DNA of 64,000 bases, taken from assembly GCA_001298545.1 (NCBI GenBank), contig LJCX01000029.1:901523-965522 (forward strand). Reading direction: 5' to 3'. The notes beneath the pieces were generated by a model, which made no database searches, was not told the origin of the DNA, and saw nothing but the letters and a program-made list of their open reading frames with translations. Positions 16,397 to 24,623 of this stretch are shown in pieces. The stretch is from Actinobacteria bacterium OV320. GTDB taxonomy: Bacteria; Actinomycetota; Actinomycetes; Streptomycetales; Streptomycetaceae. How positions within the stretch are numbered: position 1 is the stretch's first letter; each line of letters starts with the position of its first letter. Made by a program: the position numbers and the translations under genes.

Positions 16397-16678
16397 CTGG
16401 GTCTCCTTGCGTGTAACTCCACGGGCCGCGTTCCCGCGTCCTGGCGCGCCAGTCTGCCAGGCCCGCGTATGCCGAGGGTAAGCCTGTGGACAGGGCCGGT
16501 TCCGCTTTGTTCCCGCCTGTGGACGACGGATGCCCCGGCCCGTTCGCGCGACCGGTGCCCGCCCGACCCCGGTACGGGTTCCCGGCGTCGCCGACCGCAT
16601 CCGGGCCGCGCCGTCCGGTCCCCCGTCCCGGCCGCGTCGACGACCTCCGGTGAGCGGGACAACTGGGATGATCGGCGC

Positions 16679-17473
16679 ATGACGCGATCCGACGGGTACC
16701 TTCTGGACAACCGGCAGCCCGAGGCGGGGGAACGCTTCGACGCCTTCGCCGCCCTCTTCGACGCCACGACGCTCCGCCACTTCGAGGCGTTCGGGGTCGG
16801 ACCCGGCTGGCTCTGCTGGGAGGTGGGCGCCGGCGGCACCTCCGTGGTGTCCTGGCTGGCGAAGAAGGTCGGCCCGACGGGCAAGGTCCTCGCGACCGAC
16901 ATCGACACCTCCCGGCTGACGTCGGTCGCCCGCCCACCGGTCGAGGTACGCGTCCACGACGTCGGCACCGAGGAACCGCCGATGGAGGGCTTCGACCTGG
17001 TGCACGCCCGGCTCGTGCTGGTCCATGTGCCGGACCGGGAGCGGGCGTTGCGATCGATGGTCAAGGCGCTGCGACCGGGCGGACGGCTCCTGATCGAGGA
17101 CGGCGACCCCGCCCTGCAGCCTCTGCTCTGCCCCGACGAACACGGCCCCGAACAGCAGTTGGCGAACCGCTTGCGGCACGGCTTCCGCAAGCTCCTGGCC
17201 GGCCGGGGCGCCGACCTCTCCTACGGTCGTAAGCTCCCGCGTCTGCTCCGCGAGGCCGGGCTGCGCCGGGTCGAGGCCGACGCCTATTTCCCCGTCACCT
17301 CACCCGCCTGCGCGGTCCTGGAGTCCGCGACGGTCCGCCAGATCCGCGGCGAACTCGTCGGAGCGGGCCTCGCGACCGACGAGGAGATCGACCGGCACCT
17401 GGCGAACGTCGCCTCCGGAAGCATGGACCTGGCCACGGCGCCGATGATCTCGGCATGGGGACGCAAGGACTAG
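16679..17473 (+). CDS. Class I SAM-dependent methyltransferase
   Basis: A 264-residue enzyme. Motif I is WEVGAGGTSVVSWLAKKVG, the acidic end of strand two is LATDID, and the post-motif strand is FDLVHARLVLVHVPDRERALR, followed by LRPGGRLLIEDGD. These are the features of UbiE/ubiquinone-type small-molecule methyltransferases. The N-terminus (DGYLLDNRQPEAGERFDAFAALFD) is typical of a Streptomyces subgroup with unassigned substrates. The ATG at 16679 lacks a Shine-Dalgarno; GATGAT 6 nt upstream suggests a leaderless message. The 282-bp spacer 16397-16678 also serves corA on the other strand and contains two DnaA-box-like TGTGGACA/G elements (near 16485 and 16518). Confidence 0.85.
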   Translation: MTRSDGYLLDNRQPEAGERFDAFAALFDATTLRHFEAFGVGPGWLCWEVGAGGTSVVSWLAKKVGPTGKVLATDIDTSRLTSVARPPVEVRVHDVGTEEPPMEGFDLVHARLVLVHVPDRERALRSMVKALRPGGRLLIEDGDPALQPLLCPDEHGPEQQLANRLRHGFRKLLAGRGADLSYGRKLPRLLREAGLRRVEADAYFPVTSPACAVLESATVRQIRGELVGAGLATDEEIDRHLANVASGSMDLATAPMISAWGRKD

Positions 17474-17528
17474 TGGCGTGAGCGGGTAGGTGGCGCCAGC
17501 GGCAGCAGGTGTCAGCGGTAGGAGGCGG

Positions 17529-17606
17529 CAGCGGTCGGAGGGGCGGAGCACGTCGGCGGTGGGCAGAGGTGGGAGGGGCCAGCGGTCGGAGGGTTGGAGC
17601 ACATCG
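17529..17606. repeat. 27-bp imperfect direct repeat, 51-bp period
   Basis: Copies at 17529-17555 and 17580-17606 share CAGCGGTCGGAGGG then GGAGCAC(A/G)TCG, with three differences. They lie in the convergent spacer between the methyltransferase and psuK, within a longer purine-rich, GGC-rich stretch. No coding role is seen. Confidence 0.7.
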
Positions 17607-17631
17607 ACAGCGAGGGCCCGGCGTGGTGCCC

Positions 17632-18966
17632 TCAGCCGGCGTGGGCGCGGTATGGCGTCGCCGCCGCGCCGTCGCCCCGCGCGGGGGGTCTGCCGCCCAC
17701 CCGTTCCACCGCTCGGGCCCCCGCCCGGCACCCTTCGGCCGCCGCCGCCCCCGCATCGGCGCCCGCGAGCAGCGCGGCGAGGAAGGCGCCGGTGAAGGCG
17801 TCGCCGGCGCCCGTGGTGTCCAGGGGCGTCGCCGGAGCGGCGGGGACGCGGACGAGCACCGTGCCGTCACGGGCCACCAGCGCACCGTCGGCCCCCTCCT
17901 TGGACACCACCAGCGGGACCAGACGGCTCAGCGCGGCGGCGGCGCCCGCCCCGTCGAGCAGGCCGGTCAGCAGACAGGCCTCGGCACGGCTCGGCAGCAG
18001 CACGTCCACTCCCTCGACGAGGGACAGGAAGCGGTCGACGCCCAAGTCCACCAGGAAGCCCGCCGACGCCGGGTCGAGACTCACCGGCACTCCACGCGCG
18101 CGTGCCGCCGCCGACGCCGTGCCCACCAGCGCGCGCCCGGATTCGGAGAACAGCAGGTAGCCCGACAGGTGCAGTCGGCCGACCCCGTCCAGGAGGGCGT
18201 CCGACCAGTCGCCCGGGTCGAGCCGCAGGGACGCGCCGCTGTCGGTGAGGAACGTCCGCTCGGCCGCGGCACCGGTGTCGACCAGGCAGATCACCGTCCC
18301 GGTGGTCGCCTGCGGGTCGACGACGAGCCGTGGCCGCACCCCGCAGGCGGTCAGCTCCCGTTCGTGCCAGGCCGCCGACTCCGCGCCCACCCGGCCGAGG
18401 AGTCGTACGTCCGCGCACCCCCAATGCGCCGCCCAGCACGCCACGTTGGCGCCCGCCCCGCCCGGCAGGGTCCGGATCACGGAGGCCGTGTCCGTACCGG
18501 AGGCCAGCGGGCCCCGATGACGGGCGACGACGTCCGTCACGACGTCCCCGACGACCAGCAGCGCCCCGCCTCCCGAGCCGCCGACCGCGGGCGCCCCGGG
18601 CGCCCTCCCGCCCGGCCCCGAGCGCGATCCCGGCCCCGAGCGCGATCCCGGCCCCGGCCCCGATCCCGGCCCGGGGCTCGCCCCTGGCTCCGCTCCCGGC
18701 CCGGGGCTCGCCCCTGGCTCCGCTCCCGGCTCGGGGCTCGCCCCTGGCTCCGCTCCCGGCTCGGGGCTCGCCCCTGGCTCCGCTCCCGGCTCGGGGCTCG
18801 CCCCCGGCCCCGCTCCCGGCTCGGGGCTGGCCCCTGGCCCCGATCCCGGCTCCGGCCCCGATCCCGGTCTCGCCCCCGATCCCGGTCTCGCCCCCGATCC
18901 CGCATCCCCGATCGGCTCGCCGGGGTCGCTGGGACCGCCGTCCGTCCCGTCCGGCCGGGCGGTCAT
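17632..18966 (-). CDS. psuK: PfkB-family kinase, probable pseudouridine kinase, with long repetitive N-terminal extension
   Basis: A 444-residue protein. From about residue 135 it is a PfkB/ribokinase: VVGDVVTDVV, the GGAGANVA substrate loop, and the anion-hole/catalytic motif DTTGAGDAFTGAFLAALLAG. Its ATG overlaps the TGA of psuG by 4 bp, so coupling to the C-glycosidase strongly suggests the pseudouridine kinase of the PsuGK pathway (pseudouridine to its 5'-phosphate, then uracil and ribose-5-phosphate). Residues 1-134 are Gly/Pro/Ser/Ala/Glu-rich, with about six copies of a 10-residue unit like GAEPGASPEP, certainly disordered. A real start near residue 130 is not excluded, though no ribosome-binding site was found there and the ATGA overlap favours the long form. 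Confidence 0.82.
   Translation of the reverse strand: MTARPDGTDGGPSDPGEPIGDAGSGARPGSGARPGSGPEPGSGPGASPEPGAGPGASPEPGAEPGASPEPGAEPGASPEPGAEPGASPGPGAEPGASPGPGSGPGPGSRSGPGSRSGPGGRAPGAPAVGGSGGGALLVVGDVVTDVVARHRGPLASGTDTASVIRTLPGGAGANVACWAAHWGCADVRLLGRVGAESAAWHERELTACGVRPRLVVDPQATTGTVICLVDTGAAAERTFLTDSGASLRLDPGDWSDALLDGVGRLHLSGYLLFSESGRALVGTASAAARARGVPVSLDPASAGFLVDLGVDRFLSLVEGVDVLLPSRAEACLLTGLLDGAGAAAALSRLVPLVVSKEGADGALVARDGTVLVRVPAAPATPLDTTGAGDAFTGAFLAALLAGADAGAAAAEGCRAGARAVERVGGRPPARGDGAAATPYRAHAG
18667..18831. repeat. 30-bp tandem repeats inside psuK
   Basis: About five to six head-to-tail copies of a 30-bp unit (on the plus strand, GGGGCTCGCCCCTGGCTCCG then CTCCCGGCTC) encode the GASPEPGAEP repeats of residues 46-100. 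Copies differ by one or two bases, so length change by slippage would keep the frame. Confidence 0.85.
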
Positions 18967-19871
18967 GCCTGGGCCCACGCCGTCGCGATCCGTGCCGCCA
19001 GTCGCACATTGCCGCGCACCGCCGCCAGATTGGCGCTCAGGGACGCGCCGTCGGTGTGCCGGACCAGGTAGTCGAGCAGGAACGGTGTGACGCCCTGACC
19101 GGTGACGCCGGCCTCCTCGCACGCGTGCAGCGCGTCGGCGAGCACACGCGCGTGCAGTTCGGGATCGAGCTGCTCCTCCTCGGGAACCGGGTTGGCGACG
19201 ATCAGCGCGGACTCCGGGACACCGAGCGCGTCCTGAGCCCGCATCACATCGGCCACCTGCCCCGGAGTCCGCAGCGTCCAGTCCACGGGATGCCCCGAGT
19301 CGGAGAGGTAGAACCCCGGGAAGCTCTCGGTGTCGTAGCCCGCGACGGCGACGCCCAGCGTCTCCAGCCGCTGGAGGGTCGCCGGCACGTCCAGGATCGA
19401 CTTCACCCCCGCGCACACCACCGTGATCCGGGTGCTCGCCAGCAGCCCCAGGTCGGCCGACTCGTCCTGGGTGACCGTCCACTCCCGGTGCACCCCGCCG
19501 AGCCCGCCCGTCGCGAACACCCGCACCCCCGCGAGCGCCGCCAGCAGCGCCGTGGCGGAGACGGTGGTCGCCCCGCTCGCCCCCGAGGCCACGGCGAGCG
19601 GCAGGTCGCGATGGCCCAGCTTGCGGAAGCCGTCCTCGTTGGCGACCCGATCCAGCTGCTCCTTGTCCAGGCCCACATGGGGCCGCCCGTCCAGCACGGC
19701 GATCGTCGCCGGTACGGCGCCCTCCGCGCGTACGACCGCCTCCAGCTCCAGCGCCACCTGGAGGTTGCGCGGGCGGGGCAGCCCGTGCGAGATGATCGTG
19801 GACTCCAGGGCCACCACGGGTCGACGCGCGTCGACCGCGTCCCGCACCTCTTCCGACACCACCAGCACCAC
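18963..19871 (-). CDS. psuG: Pseudouridine-5'-phosphate glycosidase
   Basis: A 302-residue enzyme cleaving the C-C bond of pseudouridine 5'-phosphate to uracil and ribose 5-phosphate. Family landmarks: PVVALESTIISHGLPRPRN near the N-terminus, GAVPATIAVLDGRPHVGL, the ASGASGATTVSATALLAA segment, FATGGLGGVHR, and VVCAGVKSILDVPATLQRLETLGV, which includes the catalytic-loop Lys. Length agrees with the family (about 310). The GTG at 19871 has AGGAGG at 7 bp; two further GTG codons follow but are worse placed. It heads the psuG-psuK unit. No dedicated pseudouridine transporter is next to it. Confidence 0.93.
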   Translation of the reverse strand: MVLVVSEEVRDAVDARRPVVALESTIISHGLPRPRNLQVALELEAVVRAEGAVPATIAVLDGRPHVGLDKEQLDRVANEDGFRKLGHRDLPLAVASGASGATTVSATALLAALAGVRVFATGGLGGVHREWTVTQDESADLGLLASTRITVVCAGVKSILDVPATLQRLETLGVAVAGYDTESFPGFYLSDSGHPVDWTLRTPGQVADVMRAQDALGVPESALIVANPVPEEEQLDPELHARVLADALHACEEAGVTGQGVTPFLLDYLVRHTDGASLSANLAAVRGNVRLAARIATAWAQA

Positions 19872-19970
19872 GCGCCCGCCTCCTGTCCGTCGGTCTCCCC
19901 TCATCTCTGGCGGGCGGCACGCCCGGCCAAACCCTTGCGGCCTGTGGAGCAGGACACCAGCCTGGGAGGT

Positions 19971-20399
19971 ATGACGGACAACACGACACGTCTCGACCAT
20001 GTCGTCCTGTGGGTACGCGACCCGATCGCCGCCGCCGACTTCTACGAGAAGGCCGTCGGCCTGGAGCCCGTACGGCTCGCCGAGTTCGCCGCCGGAGAGG
20101 AACCGTTTCCCTCCGTACGGGTCAACGAGGAGGCGCTCCTGGACCTCATGCCGTCGTCGATGGCCGAGCGGATGAAGATGCTCCCCGGCGCCGCCGAGAG
20201 CGCGGGACACCCCGTGAACCATGTCTGCCTCGCCCTGCCGCGGGGCGACTTCGACACGCTGCTGGCCCGCCTCGAGGAGCGCGCCGTCCCCGTGTCGGAT
20301 GTCTCGCAGGGTTCCTTCGGCGCCCGCGGCGAGGCCACGCGCAGCTTCTACTTCCGCGACCCGGACGGCAACGTCATCGAGGCACGACACTACGACTGA
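19971..20399 (+). CDS. VOC (glyoxalase/bleomycin resistance fold) protein
   Basis: A 142-residue protein of the vicinal oxygen chelate superfamily: two beta-alpha-beta-beta-beta modules, RLDHVVLWVRDPIAAADFYEKAVGLE at the start and NHVCLALPRGDFDTLLARLEERAV in the second half, ending in FYFRDPDGNVIEARHYD. The metal-ligand positions (His9, a Glu near the C-terminus) are present, so a metal-dependent lyase, isomerase or dioxygenase is possible, but the substrate is not predictable. GGGAGGT directly precedes the ATG. It is divergent from psuG; the 99-bp spacer holds both promoters. Confidence 0.85.
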   Translation: MTDNTTRLDHVVLWVRDPIAAADFYEKAVGLEPVRLAEFAAGEEPFPSVRVNEEALLDLMPSSMAERMKMLPGAAESAGHPVNHVCLALPRGDFDTLLARLEERAVPVSDVSQGSFGARGEATRSFYFRDPDGNVIEARHYD

Positions 20400-20479
20400 C
20401 CCGGCCACCACTGACCCGGCGACCACTGACCTGGCCACCTGTGACGGGGGTACGACCGGCGTGGCTCCGACCGCCGTAC

Positions 20480-21826
20480 CTACGACTGTCGTACGCCCGG
20501 CGGGCCGTCCTCCGCTGCCGCCCTGGACCTGTCTTCGTTCCCCTTCGCCTTTCCCTTCGCCTTCCTGTCCCCGGTCCGGGTGGACAGCACCAGGGCGGCC
20601 AGCGGGACGAGCAGACTCGCCGCGGCGGCGTTGAGCCACGCGTAGCTCGCCTGCGCGACGATCAGCCCGGCTATCGCTCCGCCGAACCCCGCCGAGGTGT
20701 TCATCGTGAGATCGGAGATCCCCTGGGCGGCGGCTCGCGCGGACTGCGGCACCGAGTCCGTCAGCAGCGCGGAACCCGACACGAGCCCGGCCGACCAGCC
20801 CAGCCCGAGCACGAAGAGCCCGGCGGCGGTCTGCCCGTGGCTGTCGCCCGCCGTCCCCGCCAGGAACATCGCGACGGCCAGCAGCCCGGCCGCGAGTCCC
20901 GCCACGGAGAACCGTCCCACCCGGTCCGCCAGGCGTCCCATCAGCGGCGCGAACGCGTACATGCCCGCGATGTGCCCGCTGATGACGAGCCCGATCAGGT
21001 CGATGCTCGCGCCGTGGTGCGTGAGGTCGAGCGGGGTCATCGACATGACCGAGACCATCGCCGTGTGCGACACGGCCACCGTCACGAGGGCGAGCCGCGC
21101 GCGGGGCGAGGCGGCGACGGCCGCCAGACCGGCACGCAGGGAACGGGCCTGCGGGGACCTCTCCTCCTGCGGCGCGAGCGCGCGGGCCGTCAGCAGCGGG
21201 TCGGGGCGCAGCAGGACGGCCACCAGGACCGCGGCCATGACGAAGATCCCGGCGGCCCACAGGAAGGGGCCCGCCGCCGGGGGTATGCCGAGTCCGGCGA
21301 CGCTCCGGCCGGCGGGCGCGGCGATGTTCGGGCCCAGGACCGCGCCGATGGTGGTCGCCCACACCACGTTCGAGATGGCCCGGGCGCGCCGTCGCGGCTC
21401 GGCCAGGTCGGCGGCGGCGAACCGCGCCTGGAGGTTCGCGGAGGAGGCGGCGCCGAAGGCGGCCATGCCGCACAGCAGCAGCGGGTAGTTCCCGGCCCGC
21501 GCCGCCACCACGACGACACAGGCGCCCAGGGCGCCCACCAGATAGGCCAGTACCAGCCCCGGCCGGCGCCCGCGCGCGGTCATCAGCGCGGCCATCGGCA
21601 CGGACAGCACGGCCGTACCGGCGACGGTGGCGGTGGGCGCGAGCCCGGACAGCGCCTCGGTGCCGCTGACCTGCCGGGCCAGTACGGCGGACAGCGCGAT
21701 GCCGGTGGCGACGCCGAGGCCGCCGAGGATCTGGCTCGCGACCAGCACTCCGGTCGTGCGGCGCCGCAGCGCGGGCAGGAGAGCTGCGTCGACGGGCCCG
21801 GCCGCGGCGCGCTCGACGGCGGTCAC
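20480..21826 (-). CDS. MFS transporter
   Basis: A 448-residue major facilitator with about 12 membrane helices in two bundles. The region between helices 2 and 3 has a weak version of motif A (ALMTARGRRPGL), and an equivalent lies in the second half (MGRLADRVGRFSVAGL). The central loop is charged (APQEERSPQARSLRAG), and the C-terminus ends in a Lys-rich cytoplasmic tail. It most resembles drug/metabolite efflux antiporters of the DHA type; the substrate is unknown. The GTG at 21826 has no clear Shine-Dalgarno, so the start is uncertain by a few codons. It lies immediately downstream of ogt (68 bp gap) and may be read through from the damage-type ogt promoter. Confidence 0.85.
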   Translation of the reverse strand: MTAVERAAAGPVDAALLPALRRRTTGVLVASQILGGLGVATGIALSAVLARQVSGTEALSGLAPTATVAGTAVLSVPMAALMTARGRRPGLVLAYLVGALGACVVVVAARAGNYPLLLCGMAAFGAASSANLQARFAAADLAEPRRRARAISNVVWATTIGAVLGPNIAAPAGRSVAGLGIPPAAGPFLWAAGIFVMAAVLVAVLLRPDPLLTARALAPQEERSPQARSLRAGLAAVAASPRARLALVTVAVSHTAMVSVMSMTPLDLTHHGASIDLIGLVISGHIAGMYAFAPLMGRLADRVGRFSVAGLAAGLLAVAMFLAGTAGDSHGQTAAGLFVLGLGWSAGLVSGSALLTDSVPQSARAAAQGISDLTMNTSAGFGGAIAGLIVAQASYAWLNAAAASLLVPLAALVLSTRTGDRKAKGKAKGNEDRSRAAAEDGPPGVRQS

Positions 21827-21894
21827 GGCCCGCGCCGGACCGTCGCGCGGCCGTGGCGACGACCGGGGGATGTGGTCACCGGCGCAGTGTCCCC

Positions 21895-22449
21895 TCAGAA
21901 CAGCGGCTCGGGTAGTACCCCTTCCAGCGCGAGCAGCTTCCGCTTGGTCTCCAGACCCCCTCCGAACCCGCCGATGCCGCCGTCGCTCTCCACCACCCGG
22001 TGGCAGGGCACGACGACCGGCAGCGGATTGGCGCCCATCGCCACTCCCACCGCCTGCGCCGCCAGCGGCTGTCCCACCCGCCTGGCGAGATCGCCGTACC
22101 CGACGACCGCCCCGTACGGGACGCCGGACTCGAGTTCGCGGAGCACCTGCCGGTTGAAGCCCGAGATCAGCGACCAGTCCAGCGGCAGCTCGAAGGCCCG
22201 TCGCTCACCGGCGAAGTAGGCCTTCACCTGGCCTATCGCCTCGGCCAGCAGCGGGGAGTCGGGCGCCTCGACGGGCTCCGTGCCCAGTCGGGCCGCGAGC
22301 CGGCCGAGCGCCTGGTCGCGTACCGCGTCGGTGGCGTGGAACACGACGTTGAGCAGGCCCTCACCGGTCGCGGCCAGCAACAGCGGACCGATGTCGGTAC
22401 CGACGACGGTCCACACGACCCGCTGCTCGTCCTGCCCATGGCTGTCCAT
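21895..22449 (-). CDS. ogt: Methylated-DNA--[protein]-cysteine S-methyltransferase
   Basis: A 184-residue suicide repair enzyme that removes alkyl groups from O6-alkylguanine in DNA. The active site PCHRV (Cys149) is intact. The preceding helix-turn-helix region (VPYGAVVGYGDLARRVGQP then AVGVAMGANPLPVVVP) provides the minor-groove arginine finger and the Asn hinge. The GGFGGGLETKRKLLALEG C-terminus is standard. The ATG at 22449 is fixed by the promoter: a TACGGT -10 ends 7 nt upstream, so the message is predicted to be leaderless. See the promoter entry for the damage-type element. MFS transporter follows 68 bp downstream. Confidence 0.93.
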   Translation of the reverse strand: MDSHGQDEQRVVWTVVGTDIGPLLLAATGEGLLNVVFHATDAVRDQALGRLAARLGTEPVEAPDSPLLAEAIGQVKAYFAGERRAFELPLDWSLISGFNRQVLRELESGVPYGAVVGYGDLARRVGQPLAAQAVGVAMGANPLPVVVPCHRVVESDGGIGGFGGGLETKRKLLALEGVLPEPLF

Positions 22450-22456
22450 GCGCCCC

Positions 22457-22479
22457 ACCGTACGGCCTGCCACTGACAA
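22457..22479 (-). promoter_or_regulatory. RecA-NDp (PafBC-type) damage promoter of ogt
   Basis: On the minus strand TTGTCAGTGGC (22479-22469) is followed by 6 bp and TACGGT (22462-22457), matching the LexA-independent damage promoter TTGTCAGTGGC-N6-TAGGGT at all 11 upstream positions. Only 7 nt separate the -10 from the ATG. Confidence 0.85.
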
Positions 22480-22527
22480 CGCCCCGGGGCGTCGGCACGG
22501 CCGGCTCCCGCACCGGGGCCGCCGGCG

Positions 22528-23400
22528 TCAGTACCCGTACAGGGCCCGCCGCACCACGTCGGGCTTGTTGGTGATCACGCCGTCGACGTCGTACGCGGCG
22601 ACGGCCTCGGCGGTCGCGGGGTCGTCGACGGTCCAGGCGAAGACCTTCATCGGCTTGCCGTGCGGCCCGGCGAGCGCGTGCACGGCGGAGACGTACGCGG
22701 GGGACAGGGCGGTGTACGACGGGTTGATCAGGTCGGCGAAGCCCGCGTACCGGGGCAGGTCCGAGACGGCCGGCATCCCGAGCAGACCGGTCCGCACCCC
22801 CGGCTTCAGGTCGTGCAGGGTCCGCAGGCTTTCGGCGCTGAAGCTCTGCACGATCAGCCGGTTCGTGAGGTGCCGCCGGTCCAGCCAGCCCTCGTTGCTC
22901 AGCACCTTGAGGGTCTGCAGCTCGATCCCCGGATAGAGCTCGGGGTTCTTGACCTCCAGGAGCAGCTTCTGGTGGTGATGCTCGACCCGCTCGACGTACT
23001 CCTTCAGCGTCGGCACCCGCGCGCCCGTGTACGCGGCGCCGAACCAGCTTCCCGCGTCGAGCCGGGCTATCTCGGCCGCCGTGAAGTCCCGCACCTTCCA
23101 GGGGGCCCGGCCGGGAAAGACCTCCTCGGCGTCGGTCGTACGGCGGAGACTGTCGTCGTGGATCACCACGAGCTCGCCGTCCCTGGTGCGCTGGACGTCG
23201 TTCTCCACCCACAGGATGCCCAGCGAGGCCGCCTCGTCGACGGCGTCCAGGGTGTTCTCGGGGGCTTGGGCGGAGGCTCCCCGGTGGGCGATCACCGACG
23301 GCCGGAAGGCGCTGCCCGCCCGGGCGTCGTGAACGGGGAGCAGGAGGGCGACGGTGCCCAGGACCGCGGTGGTCGTGGCGGCAACTACGCGCGCGTGCAT
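22528..23400 (-). CDS. Secreted glycerophosphodiester phosphodiesterase
   Basis: A 290-residue enzyme hydrolysing glycerophosphodiesters to glycerol 3-phosphate and an alcohol. A signal peptide (residues 1-28, MHARVVAATTTAVLGTVALL then cleavage near ARA-GS) sends it out of the cell. The GDPD core follows: VIAHRGASAQAPENT (His39, Glu48), WVENDVQRTRDGELVVIHDDSLRRTT with metal and catalytic His, and LLLEVKN. AGGAG lies 6 bp before the ATG. It could scavenge phosphate from phospholipid head groups or teichoic acids. No PHO box was identified in the 272-bp divergent spacer shared with the MHYT gene. Confidence 0.9.
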   Translation of the reverse strand: MHARVVAATTTAVLGTVALLLPVHDARAGSAFRPSVIAHRGASAQAPENTLDAVDEAASLGILWVENDVQRTRDGELVVIHDDSLRRTTDAEEVFPGRAPWKVRDFTAAEIARLDAGSWFGAAYTGARVPTLKEYVERVEHHHQKLLLEVKNPELYPGIELQTLKVLSNEGWLDRRHLTNRLIVQSFSAESLRTLHDLKPGVRTGLLGMPAVSDLPRYAGFADLINPSYTALSPAYVSAVHALAGPHGKPMKVFAWTVDDPATAEAVAAYDVDGVITNKPDVVRRALYGY

Positions 23401-23601
23401 GCGTACTCCTCGCGTCGGGCCATCACATACAGCTCAACAGTGACAGCAGAGGGTCGACGCCGGGTGAGTACAGGATGACCACAGAACGAAAGGAGACCCC
23501 GGAGGCCGCTCACTGGTGCCGCACATGTGCGACAAGGGCGTGTTTCTTTGCCGGAAAATCGTTCGACCATTCCGGTGGGGGTCATACTCTCTCTCAGCCT
23601 T

Positions 23602-23618
23602 GACCGCGCTCAGCGGTC
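23602..23618. promoter_or_regulatory. Inverted repeat in the leader of the MHYT gene
   Basis: GACCGC (23602-23607) and GCGGTC (23613-23618) flank GCTCA, in the untranslated region 55-71 bp before the MHYT ATG. A promoter-like TCATACT lies upstream near 23582. It may be an operator or a small leader hairpin; the 272-bp spacer holds nothing else I can name. Confidence 0.35.
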
Positions 23619-23672
23619 CCGGGGAGGGGCGAGTTTCAGAAGATCAAGCAACAGGGCGAAGGGCTACCGCGC

Positions 23673-24536
23673 ATGCAAGGCACGGTCGACGGTTTCAGCT
23701 ACGGACTCGTCACACCGCTGGTGGCCTACCTCATGGCCTGCCTCGGCGGTGCTCTCGGTCTGCGCTGCACCACCAGAGCCCTGCTCGTCGCCCAGTCCTG
23801 GCGCCCGGGATGGCTGGCCCTCGGCTCGGCGGCGATCGGCTCCGGCATCTGGACCATGCACTTCATCGCGATGATCGGCTTCACGGTCGACGGCGCCCCG
23901 ATCCACTACGACAAGCCGATGACCTACGCGAGCCTGGGCGTCGCCATCGTCATGGTGGGCGTGGGGATCTTCATAGTCGGCTACCGGGGCGCGACCGGGA
24001 CGGCGCTGTTCACCGGGGGCACCATCACCGGCCTGGGCATCGCGTCGATGCACTACCTGGGCATGGCCGGAATGCGCTTCAACGGGACCTTCGAGTACAA
24101 CACGATCACCGTCGCCACCTCCGTCGCCATCGCGATGGCGGCCGCCACCGCCGCCCTGTGGGCCGCGGGGCAGGTCAGGGGCTTCCTGTGGAGCGTGGGC
24201 GCCAGCCTGGTCATGGGGCTGGCCGTGACCGGCATGCACTACACCGGGATGGCCGCCCTGAGCGTCCATCTGCACACGGGTGCCCCGACCGCGGGTGACT
24301 CTCCCGCCGCCCTCCTCGCGCCGATGCTGATCGGCCCCCTCGCCTTCCTGTGCCTCGCGGGTGTCGTCGTGATGTTCGACCCGCTGATGGTCATGGGCAA
24401 GCCCGACTGGACCCCCGCCGAGCACAAACCCGGCGCCCCGGCGCCCCCGCCGGCCCCGCACCCGTCGCGCCGCTCCCAGCTCCGCAGCCGCCGGAAGGTG
24501 CCGCACCGCGAGTCCCGGACCCCGCAGAACCGCTGA
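23673..24536 (+). CDS. MHYT-domain membrane sensor protein
   Basis: A 287-residue membrane protein with seven helices and three copies of the MHYT signature: MHFIAM (62-67), MHYLGM (126-131) and MHYTGM (188-193). In this family the Met/His pairs of outward-facing helices are proposed to bind copper and sense oxygen, CO or NO. Unlike classic examples it has no GGDEF/EAL output domain. Instead it ends in a Pro-rich, basic cytoplasmic tail (about 245-287), so signalling would need a partner. GAAGGG precedes the ATG. Its function in Streptomyces is unproven. Confidence 0.88.
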   Translation: MQGTVDGFSYGLVTPLVAYLMACLGGALGLRCTTRALLVAQSWRPGWLALGSAAIGSGIWTMHFIAMIGFTVDGAPIHYDKPMTYASLGVAIVMVGVGIFIVGYRGATGTALFTGGTITGLGIASMHYLGMAGMRFNGTFEYNTITVATSVAIAMAAATAALWAAGQVRGFLWSVGASLVMGLAVTGMHYTGMAALSVHLHTGAPTAGDSPAALLAPMLIGPLAFLCLAGVVVMFDPLMVMGKPDWTPAEHKPGAPAPPPAPHPSRRSQLRSRRKVPHRESRTPQNR

Positions 24537-24593
24537 CTCCCCTACCCGCGCGGCCCGGGGGCCGGCCCCCGCGAAACCGCTGATCGGACCTCG

Positions 24594-24616
24594 TTGTCAG
24601 TGGGGGGTCGTACGGT
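24594..24616 (+). promoter_or_regulatory. RecA-NDp (PafBC-type) damage promoter of uvrB
   Basis: TTGTCAGTGGG (24594-24604), N6, TACGGT (24611-24616) matches the LexA-independent damage promoter consensus at 10 of 11 upstream bases with the exact spacing. The ATG of uvrB is 7 nt further, predicting a leaderless message. Confidence 0.85.
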
Positions 24617-24623
24617 GGATGAC

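Noticed and set aside
17529..17606. CRISPR-like direct repeats
   Set aside because: Only two copies, imperfect, with a 24-bp spacer that is itself repetitive. No cas genes are in the window.
20398..20446. Repeats of CCACTGACC after the VOC gene
   Set aside because: Short, imperfect, non-coding copies in a 80-bp spacer between convergent genes. Too little structure to interpret.
23385..23585. 66-codon minus-strand frame before the GDPD gene
   Set aside because: It overlaps the GDPD start, has no ribosome-binding site and a non-protein-like composition.
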